Shown one piece after another: positions 44,978 to 55,400 of a stretch of DNA of 64,000 nt; within the stretch, counting starts at the first letter, position 1; the number at the start of each line of letters is the position of its first letter. Below the pieces are notes generated by a model. It was not told the DNA's origin and did no database searches. It saw only the letters and a program-made list of their open reading frames with translations. This DNA comes from Semisulcospira habei (Eukaryota; Mollusca; Gastropoda; Semisulcospiridae). The DNA lies in contig BTPG01000002.1 in the NCBI GenBank assembly GCA_036245525.1, positions 162,227,376 to 162,291,375 of the forward strand. The letters are read 5' to 3'. A program made the translations under genes and the position numbers.

Positions 44978-45187
44978 CTCATTCTACCCCAACACCGAAA
45001 TCCCAAAATTTTGCCGTTGTCCTCTGAAGACTGCACTCTAGTGCAGGACACAGATCGACCATGATAGTTCAAGGGTGATGCCAGACTAGCTTGGCGCCCA
45101 TAGGCGCCAAGCTATTCTGGCATCACCCTAGAACTATCATGGTCGATCCTTATCTTGCTGTGGTGTGTCTGGGGTAGAATGAGTTAA
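44974..45187. mobile_element. MITE family P2, complete, TTAA ends
   Basis: 214 bp from TTAACTCATTCTACCCCAA to GGGGTAGAATGAGTTAA with perfect 16-bp ends. The hairpin arms are CGACCATGATAGTTCAAGGG and CCTAGAACTATCATGGTCGA. Same length as the copy at 17398-17611. Confidence 0.85.
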
Positions 45188-45346
45188 GCCCTTAACGTTT
45201 CCTATTCAGTACAGGCTACGGTCTTGCTGACCGCCACAGCTTCTTTGCTTCGACAGCTGGGATGACTCATGCGGGTCAGGAACACGGCAGTTTCCCGGCT
45301 ACCAGTGCCAGTGAAAGGGTTAACTCCGTTATGTCATGAGCGGCGG
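45188..45346. other. TTAA-bounded spacer
   Basis: A segment from TTAACG (45192) to AAAGGGTTAA (45320-45323) without a hairpin. It may be a further P3-type element that lost its centre, but the ends match poorly. Confidence 0.3.
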
Positions 45347-45582
45347 TTAACCCTTTTCAGCCTGATACACCCACTGCTTGAAATAAATTTGACTACGATA
45401 GTTCAAGGGTGGAGCCAGAATAGCTTGGCGCCATAGGCGAAGCTTCTGGCACCACGCTTGAACTAAAGCGGTTGATCTATCTCCTAATCTGTAAGGTATC
45501 CTTCGTAAGGATACCTTACAGATTAGGAGATAGATAGCAAGCATAAAAAAAAATCGGCCTCAGGATCAGTGTAATAGGTTAA
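45347..45582. mobile_element. MITE family P2 variant with a second internal fold-back
   Basis: TTAACCCTTTTCAGCCTGAT to GTGTAATAGGTTAA. It has the usual P2 hairpin (TAGTTCAAGGGTGGAGCCAG / CTGGCACCACGCTTGAACTA), partly decayed. In the right flank a perfect inverted duplication follows: 45475-45503 against 45509-45537 (ATCTATCTCCTAATCTGTAA). Confidence 0.75.
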
Positions 45583-45770
45583 AGCCGTCTGAAAAATTAG
45601 CAAGATGAATGTCCTGCTTCAGTCTCTGGGACTAGAACACTGAAATCAGCCGTTAGTAACAGATCAGTAGCGGATCTCTGATCGATGAACTGTGCAGGAA
45701 AAAAAGAAATCATAACTACATGCTTCAGTTTGGAAAAAATGGAGTGCATGTACTCGCGTACTACTAACTC
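45583..45770. other. no gene seen
   Basis: Short spacer without supported features. Confidence 0.3.
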
Positions 45771-45846
45771 CACACTGGTTGTCGTCCTCGATTCGCTACC
45801 GATCAGCGGTAGCGGCAAATCGAGATGTGAGGAACCACTGAGTGTG
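45771..45846. mobile_element. palindrome family P5, decayed right arm
   Basis: CCACACTGGTTGTCGTCCTC, GATTCGCTACCGATCAGCGG and a right arm TAGCGGCAAATCGAGATGTG, AGGAACCACTGAGTGTG with mismatches. Confidence 0.65.
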
Positions 45847-45944
45847 CGCGGCTTACCCTGACGACGGCCGCGGTACAAATCGGCCCCATGTTTGGAATTG
45901 TCCGGTCTACAGACGACTACAAACATTACAGTTCCAAGTCAGGA

Positions 45945-46066
45945 TACCGATCGATGATAGTTTAAAGGTGGTGGTGCAAAAGGCGGAGTTGGGTGCCAAG
46001 TTTAACGATAATGCCAGAGTAGCCTAGCTGTTCAGGCACCACCGTTGTGCTATCATGATAGATCGA
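45945..46066. mobile_element. MITE family P2, decayed
   Basis: ATCGATGATAGTTTAAAGGT, GGTGGTGC on the left and GGCACCACCGTTGTGCTATC, ATGATAGATCGAT on the right. The centre is scrambled. Confidence 0.5.
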
Positions 46067-46486
46067 TATTTTATCAGGTTGTCGATGTGTCGGATGAACG
46101 GGCAGTCGCCCGGCCACACTGACACTTATGCCGGACGATCCCAGTACGCAGGCTATCGGGCCGATGTTGCGCACTGGGATGTCTGGGCGAAGGAAGAAAC
46201 CGCAGTCTATGAGTATGCGGCGGCCGCCGTATGGAACAAAACCCCAGGGTCAGATATACAGACAGGTGCTTTATCAGATTTGATGCATATGCCAATAATC
46301 CATTTTCCTCAAGTCGGCGACAGACGGCTTCGTCATTGTTGTTGTATTACGTTTCTTGGCCTGACTACTAGTACAGCAGAACCTTAGTTTAAGCGATCAC
46401 CCTTATCACCCGACATTACAGGCCCATCATCATAAAGGTACCTGTAGCCTTGCCCCTTGAGGCTACTTTTGCGAGAGCACCTGTCT
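46067..46486. other. no gene seen
   Basis: No supported feature. Confidence 0.35.
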
Positions 46487-46693
46487 TTAACACATTCTAC
46501 CCCAGGACCAAAATCCCCACATTTTGAACTGTTGCCCTCTGAAGGGCTGTAGACAGATCGAGCATGATAGTTCAAGAGTGGTGCCAGAATAGCTTGGCGC
46601 CTATGGGCGCCAAGCTATTCTGGCACCACCCTTGAACTAGTGTCATGCTCGATCCATGTCTTGCTGTGGTGTGTTGGGGCTGAACGAGTTTAA
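46487..46693. mobile_element. MITE family P2, complete, TTAA ends
   Basis: 207 bp from TTAACACATTCTACCCCAGG to GGGGCTGAACGAGTTTAA. The hairpin arms are CATGATAGTTCAAGAGTGGT, GCCAGAATAGCTTGGCGCC and near-perfect complement. A GTG interrupts CTAGTGTCATG in the right arm. Confidence 0.82.
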
Positions 46694-46716
46694 GACAACT
46701 TTATGTTTTTCTTTGC

Positions 46717-46739
46717 AAAAAAAAAAAAAAAAAAAAAAA
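46717..46739. repeat. poly-A tract
   Basis: Uninterrupted A run of about 23 bases. Confidence 0.85.
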
Positions 46740-46856
46740 GGTGGCAGCTCCCAAAAGAGGCTCTGACTGAACTCATATCAGTTTGTGGCTGGCAGTATTG
46801 AGCAGTAACATCTAGTCTTGTTATGGGGGATTGGATCAACTACAACTGCTGAGCAA

Positions 46857-46950
46857 TTGTGGTCAATCCATCTCCCATGGGAAGCCTAGTTGCTACTGCT
46901 GAATTGTGGTCAATCCATCTCCCATGACAAGCCTAGTTGCTACTGCTGAT
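46857..46950. repeat. 47-bp tandem repeat, two copies
   Basis: Two units starting TTGTGGTCAATCCATCTCCC that differ at two or three positions. The unit resembles the right flank of a P1 element (GGTCAATCCATCTCC). Confidence 0.85.
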
Positions 46951-47640
46951 CACTGCCCCGATTCTAAAATGCAAGTTATCTGAATGTGTGCGACTGTGCA
47001 TGGTAGTGGCTGTTTCGCTTGACATCTTGCCTTAGGTCTTGAAGGGAGTGCTATGCAAAACATGCAACATCCATCAGCTCTCTGACCTACAATCCACCTA
47101 CTGACCCAAATTGATGTTGGAATTGGTAGAATGAGTTACTCTTTCTGACTGAAGCCATGCAAACTTTGAAAAAGAGCTGACTTTAGGTTGGTTGGAAGTA
47201 CACTGCTTTAGAAAGCAGCAAAAACTTGCATGCACTTAGGATGGCAAATGAAAACAAAACATACACAGCACTAAACTATATTGCCAGCTGTTGAGTCCAA
47301 AAGCAAAATAAACATAAGACATGCTGGCTGGGGGATGCATACTAATTATTGAGTCCAAATTTACCACAAAAAAGTGGAAATCATTACAAATATAAATTAC
47401 ATAAGGCGAAATGATGCCAAGCAAATGAACTAACCGTATATAAACTTATCATCTCTTTAGGTGCAAAAACGACCATTTATCAACACACAGGCAGTGCCGC
47501 CAAATGAACAAAGGAAAATACTGGTGCCGAAAGGGGCACGACTGAGGAGACACAAATACAACGCCCAAAATCAAAGAGTGAAACCCAGTGTTAGCGCGAG
47601 GTAGTTAAGAGTTAATTAACATACATTTCAATGTGAACAA
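46951..47640. other. no gene seen
   Basis: AT-rich sequence without coding similarity. Confidence 0.35.
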
Positions 47641-47644
47641 TAAT

Positions 47645-48640
47645 AATAATAATACATAGTTTTTATATAGCGCCCTTCCCCACGAACAGCAAGCTCGGAG
47701 CGCTTTACAGCACACAAAAAAATATTAAAAAGGAGAAAAATTAGAACGCACTCACTCTTTAAATAAACATCTGCTTGCACCATGTAGGCGCATTCCTAAC
47801 ACGAAACACACACACTCACAGCCTATCAACATGGGGAAACAACCAACATTTCCAGGCAGCACATCCAGACTAAGCTAATCTTGATATGCTACCTGGAAAA
47901 GACGGGTCTTCAAATTTGTTTTGAAGGTCAACAGGGTAGGGGAAAGACGGACATGCAGTGGAAGTGAGTTCCAGACGTGAGGGGCCTGATAACTGAAAGA
48001 ACGGGCACCAGCAGTTTTTAGGCTGACTCTGGGCTGAACAAGCAGTTTTTGTGAGCTTGAGCGTAGACTTCTACTAGGATTGTGTGAAGCAAGGGAAGAA
48101 GACAGATATGCAGGAAGCGTATTGTCATAGTGTTTGTATGCCAAAGTGGCCAGCTTGTACTCTATTCTCTGTTTGACAGGTAGCCAGTGGAGATGCTTTA
48201 GCAGTGGTGTGACATGATCAGTACGTTTTTTGCGAAGGACTAACCGGGCTGCATTATTCTGGATACGCTGATTGCTGAATGCGAGTGAGTTGATCAGATG
48301 AGATACCAGCAAGGAGGGAATTACAGTAATCTAGACGGGACAGAATGCGAGAGCATACGAGCTGGGCAGTAGCCTTTTCTGTCAAAAAGCATCTGATCAT
48401 GCCTATTCTGCGGAGCTCCAGGTAGGCAGTGCGGCAAAGATGGCTAACCTGTTTTTCCATCGATAAACTTGAATCCAGGAATACACCCAGATTTTTTACA
48501 TCGGATTTGAAAGAAATGTCTTGGCCACCTATGGAAATATGATCACTGCTGGAGGCGGATGTTCTAGCTCGAGTACCAACAAGCATGCTCTCTGTTTTAT
48601 CATCATTTAACTTGAGTCTGTTGCAAGTCATCCAATAAAG
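47645..48640 (-). mobile_element. L2/CR1-like LINE, 3' part
   Basis: Minus-strand element. Its 3' end is GGGCGCTATATAAAAACTAT followed by ATT repeats at 47640-47660. The 5' end is truncated in the RT at about 48640. The same element has a + strand fragment at 25193-25801. ACAATAA at both edges could be a target duplication but is low-complexity. Confidence 0.85.
47875..48631 (-). pseudogene. LINE reverse transcriptase, thumb and C-terminus
   Basis: Reads TCNRLKLNDDKTESMLVGTR (RT block after the catalytic box), then ISFKSDVKNLGVFLDSSLSM, YLELRRIGMIRCFLTEKATA and LVCSRILSRLDYCNSLLAGI. After a frameshift near 48254-48312 it continues IQNNAARLVLRKKRTDHVTP, LLKHLHWLPVKQRIEYKLAT and the terminal LKTRLFQVAYQD. 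The LDYCN and HWLPV.QRI.YK motifs belong to L2/CR1/jockey-type LINEs. The catalytic YADD box and endonuclease are missing. Confidence 0.85.
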
Positions 48641-49470
48641 TATTGATAGACAATAACCACTGATGTGTCAGTCATATTGCAACAGCTGTTAGTCACTGGA
48701 CTTTATTAGTCATCTGTGTCTGGCACTCTTTGCCACTGCGATATCTCGCGTTCCTGATTAGCGATAGATAATCTGACGCGAGGATTAGTCGACAGTCGAA
48801 TACCGTCCCTGATTGGACAGGTCTTTGTTTCCTCAAGGCACTAGCCCTGGCAGCACGTGAAAGGTGTCGTCTCATGGAGAATGGGTGCGTTGAGCGGCAC
48901 AAAACTGTAATCAAAATATTGGTATCAGTGCTCGCCCGAACGTATTACAACTCTTTTTGCATACCCTCGGTCAGTCCTAGTGATAAACGATAGAATGCGA
49001 ACAGTTAGAACACACCGCTTTCTTTGTGTACACGAGCGGCCGCGCGAGCTGGGCAGGCTGATACGGGGACCCACGGACTCTTTTTTTCCTCTGGTCAGGT
49101 TCGGGGTTCTTTGTTCCCCGCAAGCGCGCTCGAGCTCAGTCACTAACAGTAACAAAGAAGCATACTGAATAAAAAGCTATATTCTCGGCTGCTTATCTGT
49201 GAACCATTACATCTAGAACATACCACGCGGGGTACATGTATGTGTACGATCAGCTGTTGCAGTAAATCGTGCGTATTTCATTCATTCACATCAGACAATG
49301 GCTTTACGCAAGGACAAGGGAGTTTATGAGTCATCGGCCATTTTCGTGGGGAGCTTCGGTCCTTTCCGTAAGCAGGAGAAAAACAAATCGATGCAGGCCA
49401 ATCATCATTCGAGATGACGCTGAAATCGACCAATCAATGAGCCCCAAACATACCTCGTGGTTTTTCCAAC
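48641..49470 (+). promoter_or_regulatory. upstream region of PPP4R1
   Basis: About 830 bp between the LINE and the PPP4R1 start codon. It has GC-richer patches (CGGCCGCGCGAGCTGGGCAG near 49035) and no TATA box at a convincing distance. The transcription start cannot be fixed. The sequence just before the ATG (TTTTTCCAACATGGCG) has A at -3 and G at +4, a good initiation context. Confidence 0.4.
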
Positions 49471-49477
49471 ATGGCGG
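49471..49477 (+). CDS. PPP4R1: PPP4R1 exon 1 (coding part)
   Basis: ATGGCGG followed by donor GTGAGT. Only seven coding bases; codon 3 is completed by exon 2. Confidence 0.8.
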
Positions 49478-52400
49478 GTGAGTCCACCTCACATCGCTTT
49501 ACTTTGTTACTTCGAATTTTTACGCGGTTCTTTTGGTTAATCCAATTCCTTTTCTGTTTCAGATATCGACTTCTATCAAGATGATTCAGAGGATAACGTT
49601 GATGACGGTAAGTGTAAACTTTAATTTATGTACGAATGTGTGTCACGTCTCTTTGGCGTGGTTTGAGCTTGGCAAAATGTGCACACTCCAAGGATTTTCA
49701 TGTCGTTTCGCGCCGTAACATGGTTCTAAACAATGGAAAGGTCACACGATTAAACATATACACATAACGAATTTACGTATAATGTTCATTTGCCCTGTGT
49801 AGTGATGAACACATGCAATGTCGGCGTTGCACGTGAAATTTTGGCTCGAAATTCAAACATAACAATGACGAAAGCTGAGAATTTGATGCCATGATGGAGA
49901 TGGTCATGTGACCAAGGGGTTTCCTGACGACCTTTTGAACTTGGCCTGCTTGCGCTATTCCCGCCACTGCACAGGTTTTGAATGGGTGCTCCGGTCACGT
50001 TGAGCGTGCACTCCGAGCATTTTATTGCGTTGCAGGTAAAAGTAACCCTATTCGTCATGAGTATTTTGTTCAGAAGCATTTTTGTGAGTCAGTGCGTGAC
50101 TAAGAATGCATGTGTTCATCATCGTGGTTGTAGGGTGCAATGAGTGTGTGAAATCTAGGTCAAGCGAATCTCACGCTTCCGACATTTTTTCTTCAATGGT
50201 TTTACCGCGCGAAACTATTCAGCCGGCGTTAGACGTTTTCCAAGTGACTGCTATCAACAGAGTAGGTTTAGTTTTAAATGTAGCTTCTTTCGAATTCTGT
50301 AGTCTATAGGTACATATTTTACAGTTGTATACTGTTCTTGACGCGATATTTGGCGCGCAAGATAACACGTGGTTTTCTGTTGGGTCTTTGGTCTCGAACG
50401 ATGTATGCATTGGAATTTGGATTGCTAGTTCAAGCTCGAGACATGTGTTGTACTCGCGTGTATTCATGGGTTTATATTGACAGCACAAACACCAATTTGA
50501 AGATTCACACTTTGAATCAGAATCAGCGGTCCGTATGATGGAGAATGAGATTTTGTCCGACTTAGAGTTTGATCATTAAATTAGATGTTGAGAGCTACCT
50601 CTACCTACCTCTGCATATTTCTGCAATAATTGTTGATCATAGTTATCAGGATTTGTGTACTTGCCCAAATGTTCCTGTTTGGTCACTTGCATATGTTTCA
50701 CAATTTGTGTGATTGGCACATTCATTTATGCTCTAGTCCCTCGTCCTTTTAACATCTTCTGTATTAAATGAAAATTTTCTGTTTCAATTTCAGCCTATGG
50801 TTTTGAAGATGCAATGGGGGAGGCTGACGAGAGCCTTTCGCCACTTCAGCGGCTCGAGCGGTACCTCGATAGCGACAACATCTTTAACAGGTGTGGAGCG
50901 CTTCTTTCAATCGGGGAGGGGTAAGGGTTCTGGTCCAATTGGGCCTGGTGGTTTAGTGTTGTATCAGTTGGTAATCAACTCCCTTGTGCATGCAGCTATC
51001 TCTGCCGATCATGGTACCAGTGGCTGCATGTAGAAGTTGGTTAGCATGTGTGCTGTTGTGTGAATTTGTATTGTAATTAGCGGGATACCCGAGTGGGGGG
51101 GGGGGGCTATTATCCAGTTTTGTGCTAGATGAAAATGATAAGATCCAGTTTTGTGCTAGATGAGAATGTTAAGAGGATCTGTGATTTCAGTGTCTTGTTT
51201 AGTTTTTAATGAGTGTGACTTTTGTACTACAGTTAAGTATACCTGTTTCTTTGAGTAAGGTTTTATTACTTTATGGCCTGTGTGTAATCAGGGGTTGAAT
51301 GAACATCATTTTGTTTGTGCAGTTACCCTTTATTAGCAGATAATCTAGCCTTTGCTTACATGTACACAGTGATGGTAGGCACCCAAAAATATGGATTCTA
51401 AATAATGGTAGGTATGTGACCCATGTGCACAGACCTCTAGGATTTAACTTTTTTTTCCTCTCCCATCCATGTAAACAGTCGTTTTGTCTATGTAAATCGA
51501 CTTTTAGTGTTGGAAGAGTCGACAAACTGTATCTAAGTTGATGTTGTTCAGACAAATGGTGGCACGCAGTATGCTGGACACGCTGCGTGCTGTGGGGGAG
51601 GACAAAGACAGCTGCACCGCAGTGCTGGATGCTATGGTGCGACTCTCGCAAGACACCGGTACGTGCTTTTCTCTCACTGTGATTAGCTAGTTGGTCTCTG
51701 ACTCTATAACAAGATGATATCCGTTCTATGCTTTTTGCTGGCTGAAATTGGCCCCATTCATATCTGCAGACTTGATGTTTTGGGGGTAAATCAAAATCTG
51801 TAGTTCTCTATTGCATGTATTTACTGGCTAGCAATTAGAGCTAATCAGGACTTCTGAACCTTGCGTAGCTTTCATGAATGTAGTTTGCCAGGCGATGATG
51901 CTAAACCATGTGTCTTGCACATGATGTTTATGCAAGGTGTTGGGCTTGTGAATCGGATTTTGACAAGTTTATTTTCCAAAAAGAATTTGTTGTCAGTTAA
52001 GTCAGTGTTGTGTGGTGTTCATTGCAATGCAGTTTGCAAAATGCATGATTAGCAGTCACCTTTTGAGTCTGCATTGCCATAGTATTCTCAAGCAAATGCT
52101 AGCATAATTCACCAGAAGAGCAGAAATGTGTGCATGTTTCTGGAGCGTATTGTTGATTATTTCTTTACAATGCATGTTTTTCAGATCCTTCTGTCCGATC
52201 CGAGCTGATGGAGCAGGTTCCCCATATAGCAGTGTATTGTCAGGAGAACAAACCCCTGTTCCCTGATGCCATGCCTAACTACATTTTGCCCATGGTTGTG
52301 CGGTACCTCAATGATGCCAATAACCAGGTAACCACCACCAGCTTTTGTGTTTGATAGGTGTGTGTTCAGTGCCAAAAAGATCATGGGAGACATTTGATGC

Positions 52401-55400
52401 TGTTGCCCTGTGCACAGCTGTGCGCATGCCAACATAAGCCTATATAAACATGAAGGAACAGGCAAGGATTTTCAAGGAGACAAGCGTTCATAGTTAGTAA
52501 TTGTTAGAAATGGCTGCTTTTATCAGTTGAGAATTGTTGAGCACTTTCATGCTCTTAATTACTATATCTGTCCCAGTTTGTATTATATTCATATTTTGTG
52601 TCTCCAGATTATATTTATGCTTTTGAAAAATGTGTTAAAACTATATTTGTAGAGTATGAAAATTCTGATTTTTCGGCAGGTGCGGAAGACAAGCCAGGCG
52701 GCACTGTTGGTGTTGTTAGAGCAAGGTCTGGTAGAAAAAGGTGAGTAAACTCTCACCTGTGGAGCCAGCAGTATGGAATTGAGTGTGATTTATTGGAGTT
52801 TTTATTTTAGTGATGGTTTTTACGATGAGAGGGGGGGGGGTATTATATGTGCAACCCAAAGGAGTGAGGTAGAAGCACCTTTCAGTAATTGTTAGTAATC
52901 GGTAGTCACAAGACTGTTTATTCTTTGGCCACACAAGTGATGTTTCCTTTACTGAATTTTCATTACTAGATGCTTGCTTCGACAAGTGGACAAGATTAGA
53001 GAAATGCTGACAGTGTCCTGCTTCTGTTTGTGCAGAGGACATAGAACATCAGGTTGTGAGTGTCATCCTGGAACTGGCCAGCCCCAGCAGTCTGGACGAC
53101 TATCGCACTGAAGCTGTCGCTGTAAGTTGATGCACTGCTTATTTTATTTCACACCCAAGTACCACTGGTACTGTATACAGAGAATGTTCATCCATATCCA
53201 CTGTTGTGTCATCAGTCCATTATGTATCTCTTGTAACTTTCACAGTGCATTTGATAAGTCTGTCATGAACATTTTGCTGGGTCGTTTGCTATATGGTCTT
53301 CAGTTTGAAACCTTTGGAAAGGAACGTTTTAGAGTTTTTGTTTGCAGTGAAGAGCCTTTTGGTGTGAAAGACATGGGTAGTGAGATGTGCATTCAGATAC
53401 CATCTTACTACTCTGTCTTTTGCGTCACGGGGTATCAAGACAGCAATGTTTTGTTGTGTTTACTTGTGTTGACTTTTCTTGCCTTGTGTTATTTTATCTT
53501 ATACAGTGAGGAGTTTAACATGCACACTCATCCAACATGAAGATTTGAGCAGGAGGCTAGTCTAATTTTGCTCTCGACAGGTTTGGTTTGCATAGATGGC
53601 CTGATCTGATTTTGACCAACGATGGGATGGGGTCGTCAATTCTGGGTGTTATAGAATTTCCCTAGAAGCTATCACAGCCAGTTTTGATGAGCCCCGCTCT
53701 TCGTAATAGCATCCACAGTGGGACCCTAGTTACCTTTTTAGAGGAAGTGTCTAACTGTCCATAGTATCTGTTCAAATTGCCTCTCTTCATTTGTTTCTGT
53801 TTGTATGGGAATTTGTTTGAGATATTTCTCTGTAATTTTGTACAAGTTGTATGGGAGATTTCTGCTTGTAGTTTTGCACAAGTAATGAGATGGGTCCTGC
53901 AGCACTGACCAGGTGTCTGTGATGTGTTTGTCTTGCAGTCATATCACAGCCTGCTTGGATCAGTACTGCAGTAGCCTACTCTTCTACCTAGTGTGGAGGT
54001 TTGGTGTTTGTCAATCAAAATATACCTGTGTACAGTTTGTTTTCTTTGGCTTCATTCATCAGCCTTGTGGTCGGTCGACTGGAAGCAGCTTGTTCAGGTT
54101 TGCCCATCAAAATTGCTGTGATGTGTTTTTTTCTGTTCATATCACAGCCAGCTTTGATGAGCAGTCTGGGCAAAGTATCTACAATTAGTTTGCACCTGAT
54201 AGGAAGTTTGCACCTGCATTGCTACACTTAAGTCATTTTGCGCAGGATCAAGCATCACAACACAGAAAACTGCAACAGATACTGCTGACAAGATGTGCAT
54301 GGGCCCTTTGTGTACTATCTTAGAGCTTTATGATGCAAGTACAATGCCAAATGTCGAAATTCATAGTTTGCAGGGTGTATTTTTGTACCTGAGTCGCGGA
54401 TTTATCGTCTGCATTGGCCTGGTTTTGAATTATTATGGATATTTATGAGCCTATGTCACAAGGCCGCATCTATCAGTATATTGCAATACTGCAGGTCACG
54501 AGGTTATCGGTGTGGTGTACACACGTGTTGGTGTACACATGTACTGATCTCCAGCATCCCTTTGACGTAATTTTCCACGAGAATGTAGAATAAACCTTCC
54601 ATACACGCTATGCTGCCAAAATCACAATGCGGATTCCGCTTGACCTGCTAGTATTTACTAGTAATGATCGCTGTGCACCGCAGAGGGCTGGTTTGTTCAA
54701 CTCTCAGCTCAAAGCGATTGAGCGAGCGTTCATGGTGCCTAGTTTGACCTTTGATCCTTTATCCCTCGGTCAATTTCACATCTCACACATGACATCGAAG
54801 TCTATGTAACTGAAAGCATCATTGGACACGGCAAATGCACCATCGCAGCAGAATCACTACCTCTGTGAGTTGAGTAAATGAAAGCCTGCACAGACAAAAA
54901 CGTGTCGCTACCAGCGATGTGCAACTTTGACACACCGTAGTTTTCAGATCCTTGCAGCATAAAATCTGACAACTAGCTCGTAACTATATGATAAAACAGG
55001 TTTTTAATCTTGCAAAATCAGTAAGATAAATTCTACTGAAGATCATGGATTATGAAAATCGCTAGTGCTCACGGAACTGTAGGAAGATCGACCAAGACCG
55101 TAGATTACTTACTGACTCACAGCAGGAAAGCAACAAATTCCGGATAGGTGGTCAAGCTCTGCCTCTTTCTTCTCTGCAAGTGGAGTCATCAGCTAAAGGC
55201 ATTTGTCGTGTGAATCCATACTTTTAGTGCCGAGCTGTATTTGTATCTTGAGACTAATGAAAGAGTCTTCCTATTTTGATGTCCTGTTTTGAAAACATGC
55301 TGTTCATGCATGAGTGGAGTATATGGCCCTGCATAGCTTGGTGCTGGTCAAAGGGGAGACAATCATTCTTGTGGCATGAAAGCGTTCAAAGTGGTTGTGA

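Noticed and set aside
16330..46693. Regularly recurring palindromes as a CRISPR-like array
   Set aside because: Spacing is irregular, units are about 200 bp with TTAA ends, several families are mixed, and the genome is eukaryotic.
53127..53540. 137-residue open frame after PPP4R1 exon 7
   Set aside because: It lies in intron 7 across the miR-71 hairpin; the joined exon 7-exon 8 frame matches PPP4R1, so this frame is incidental.
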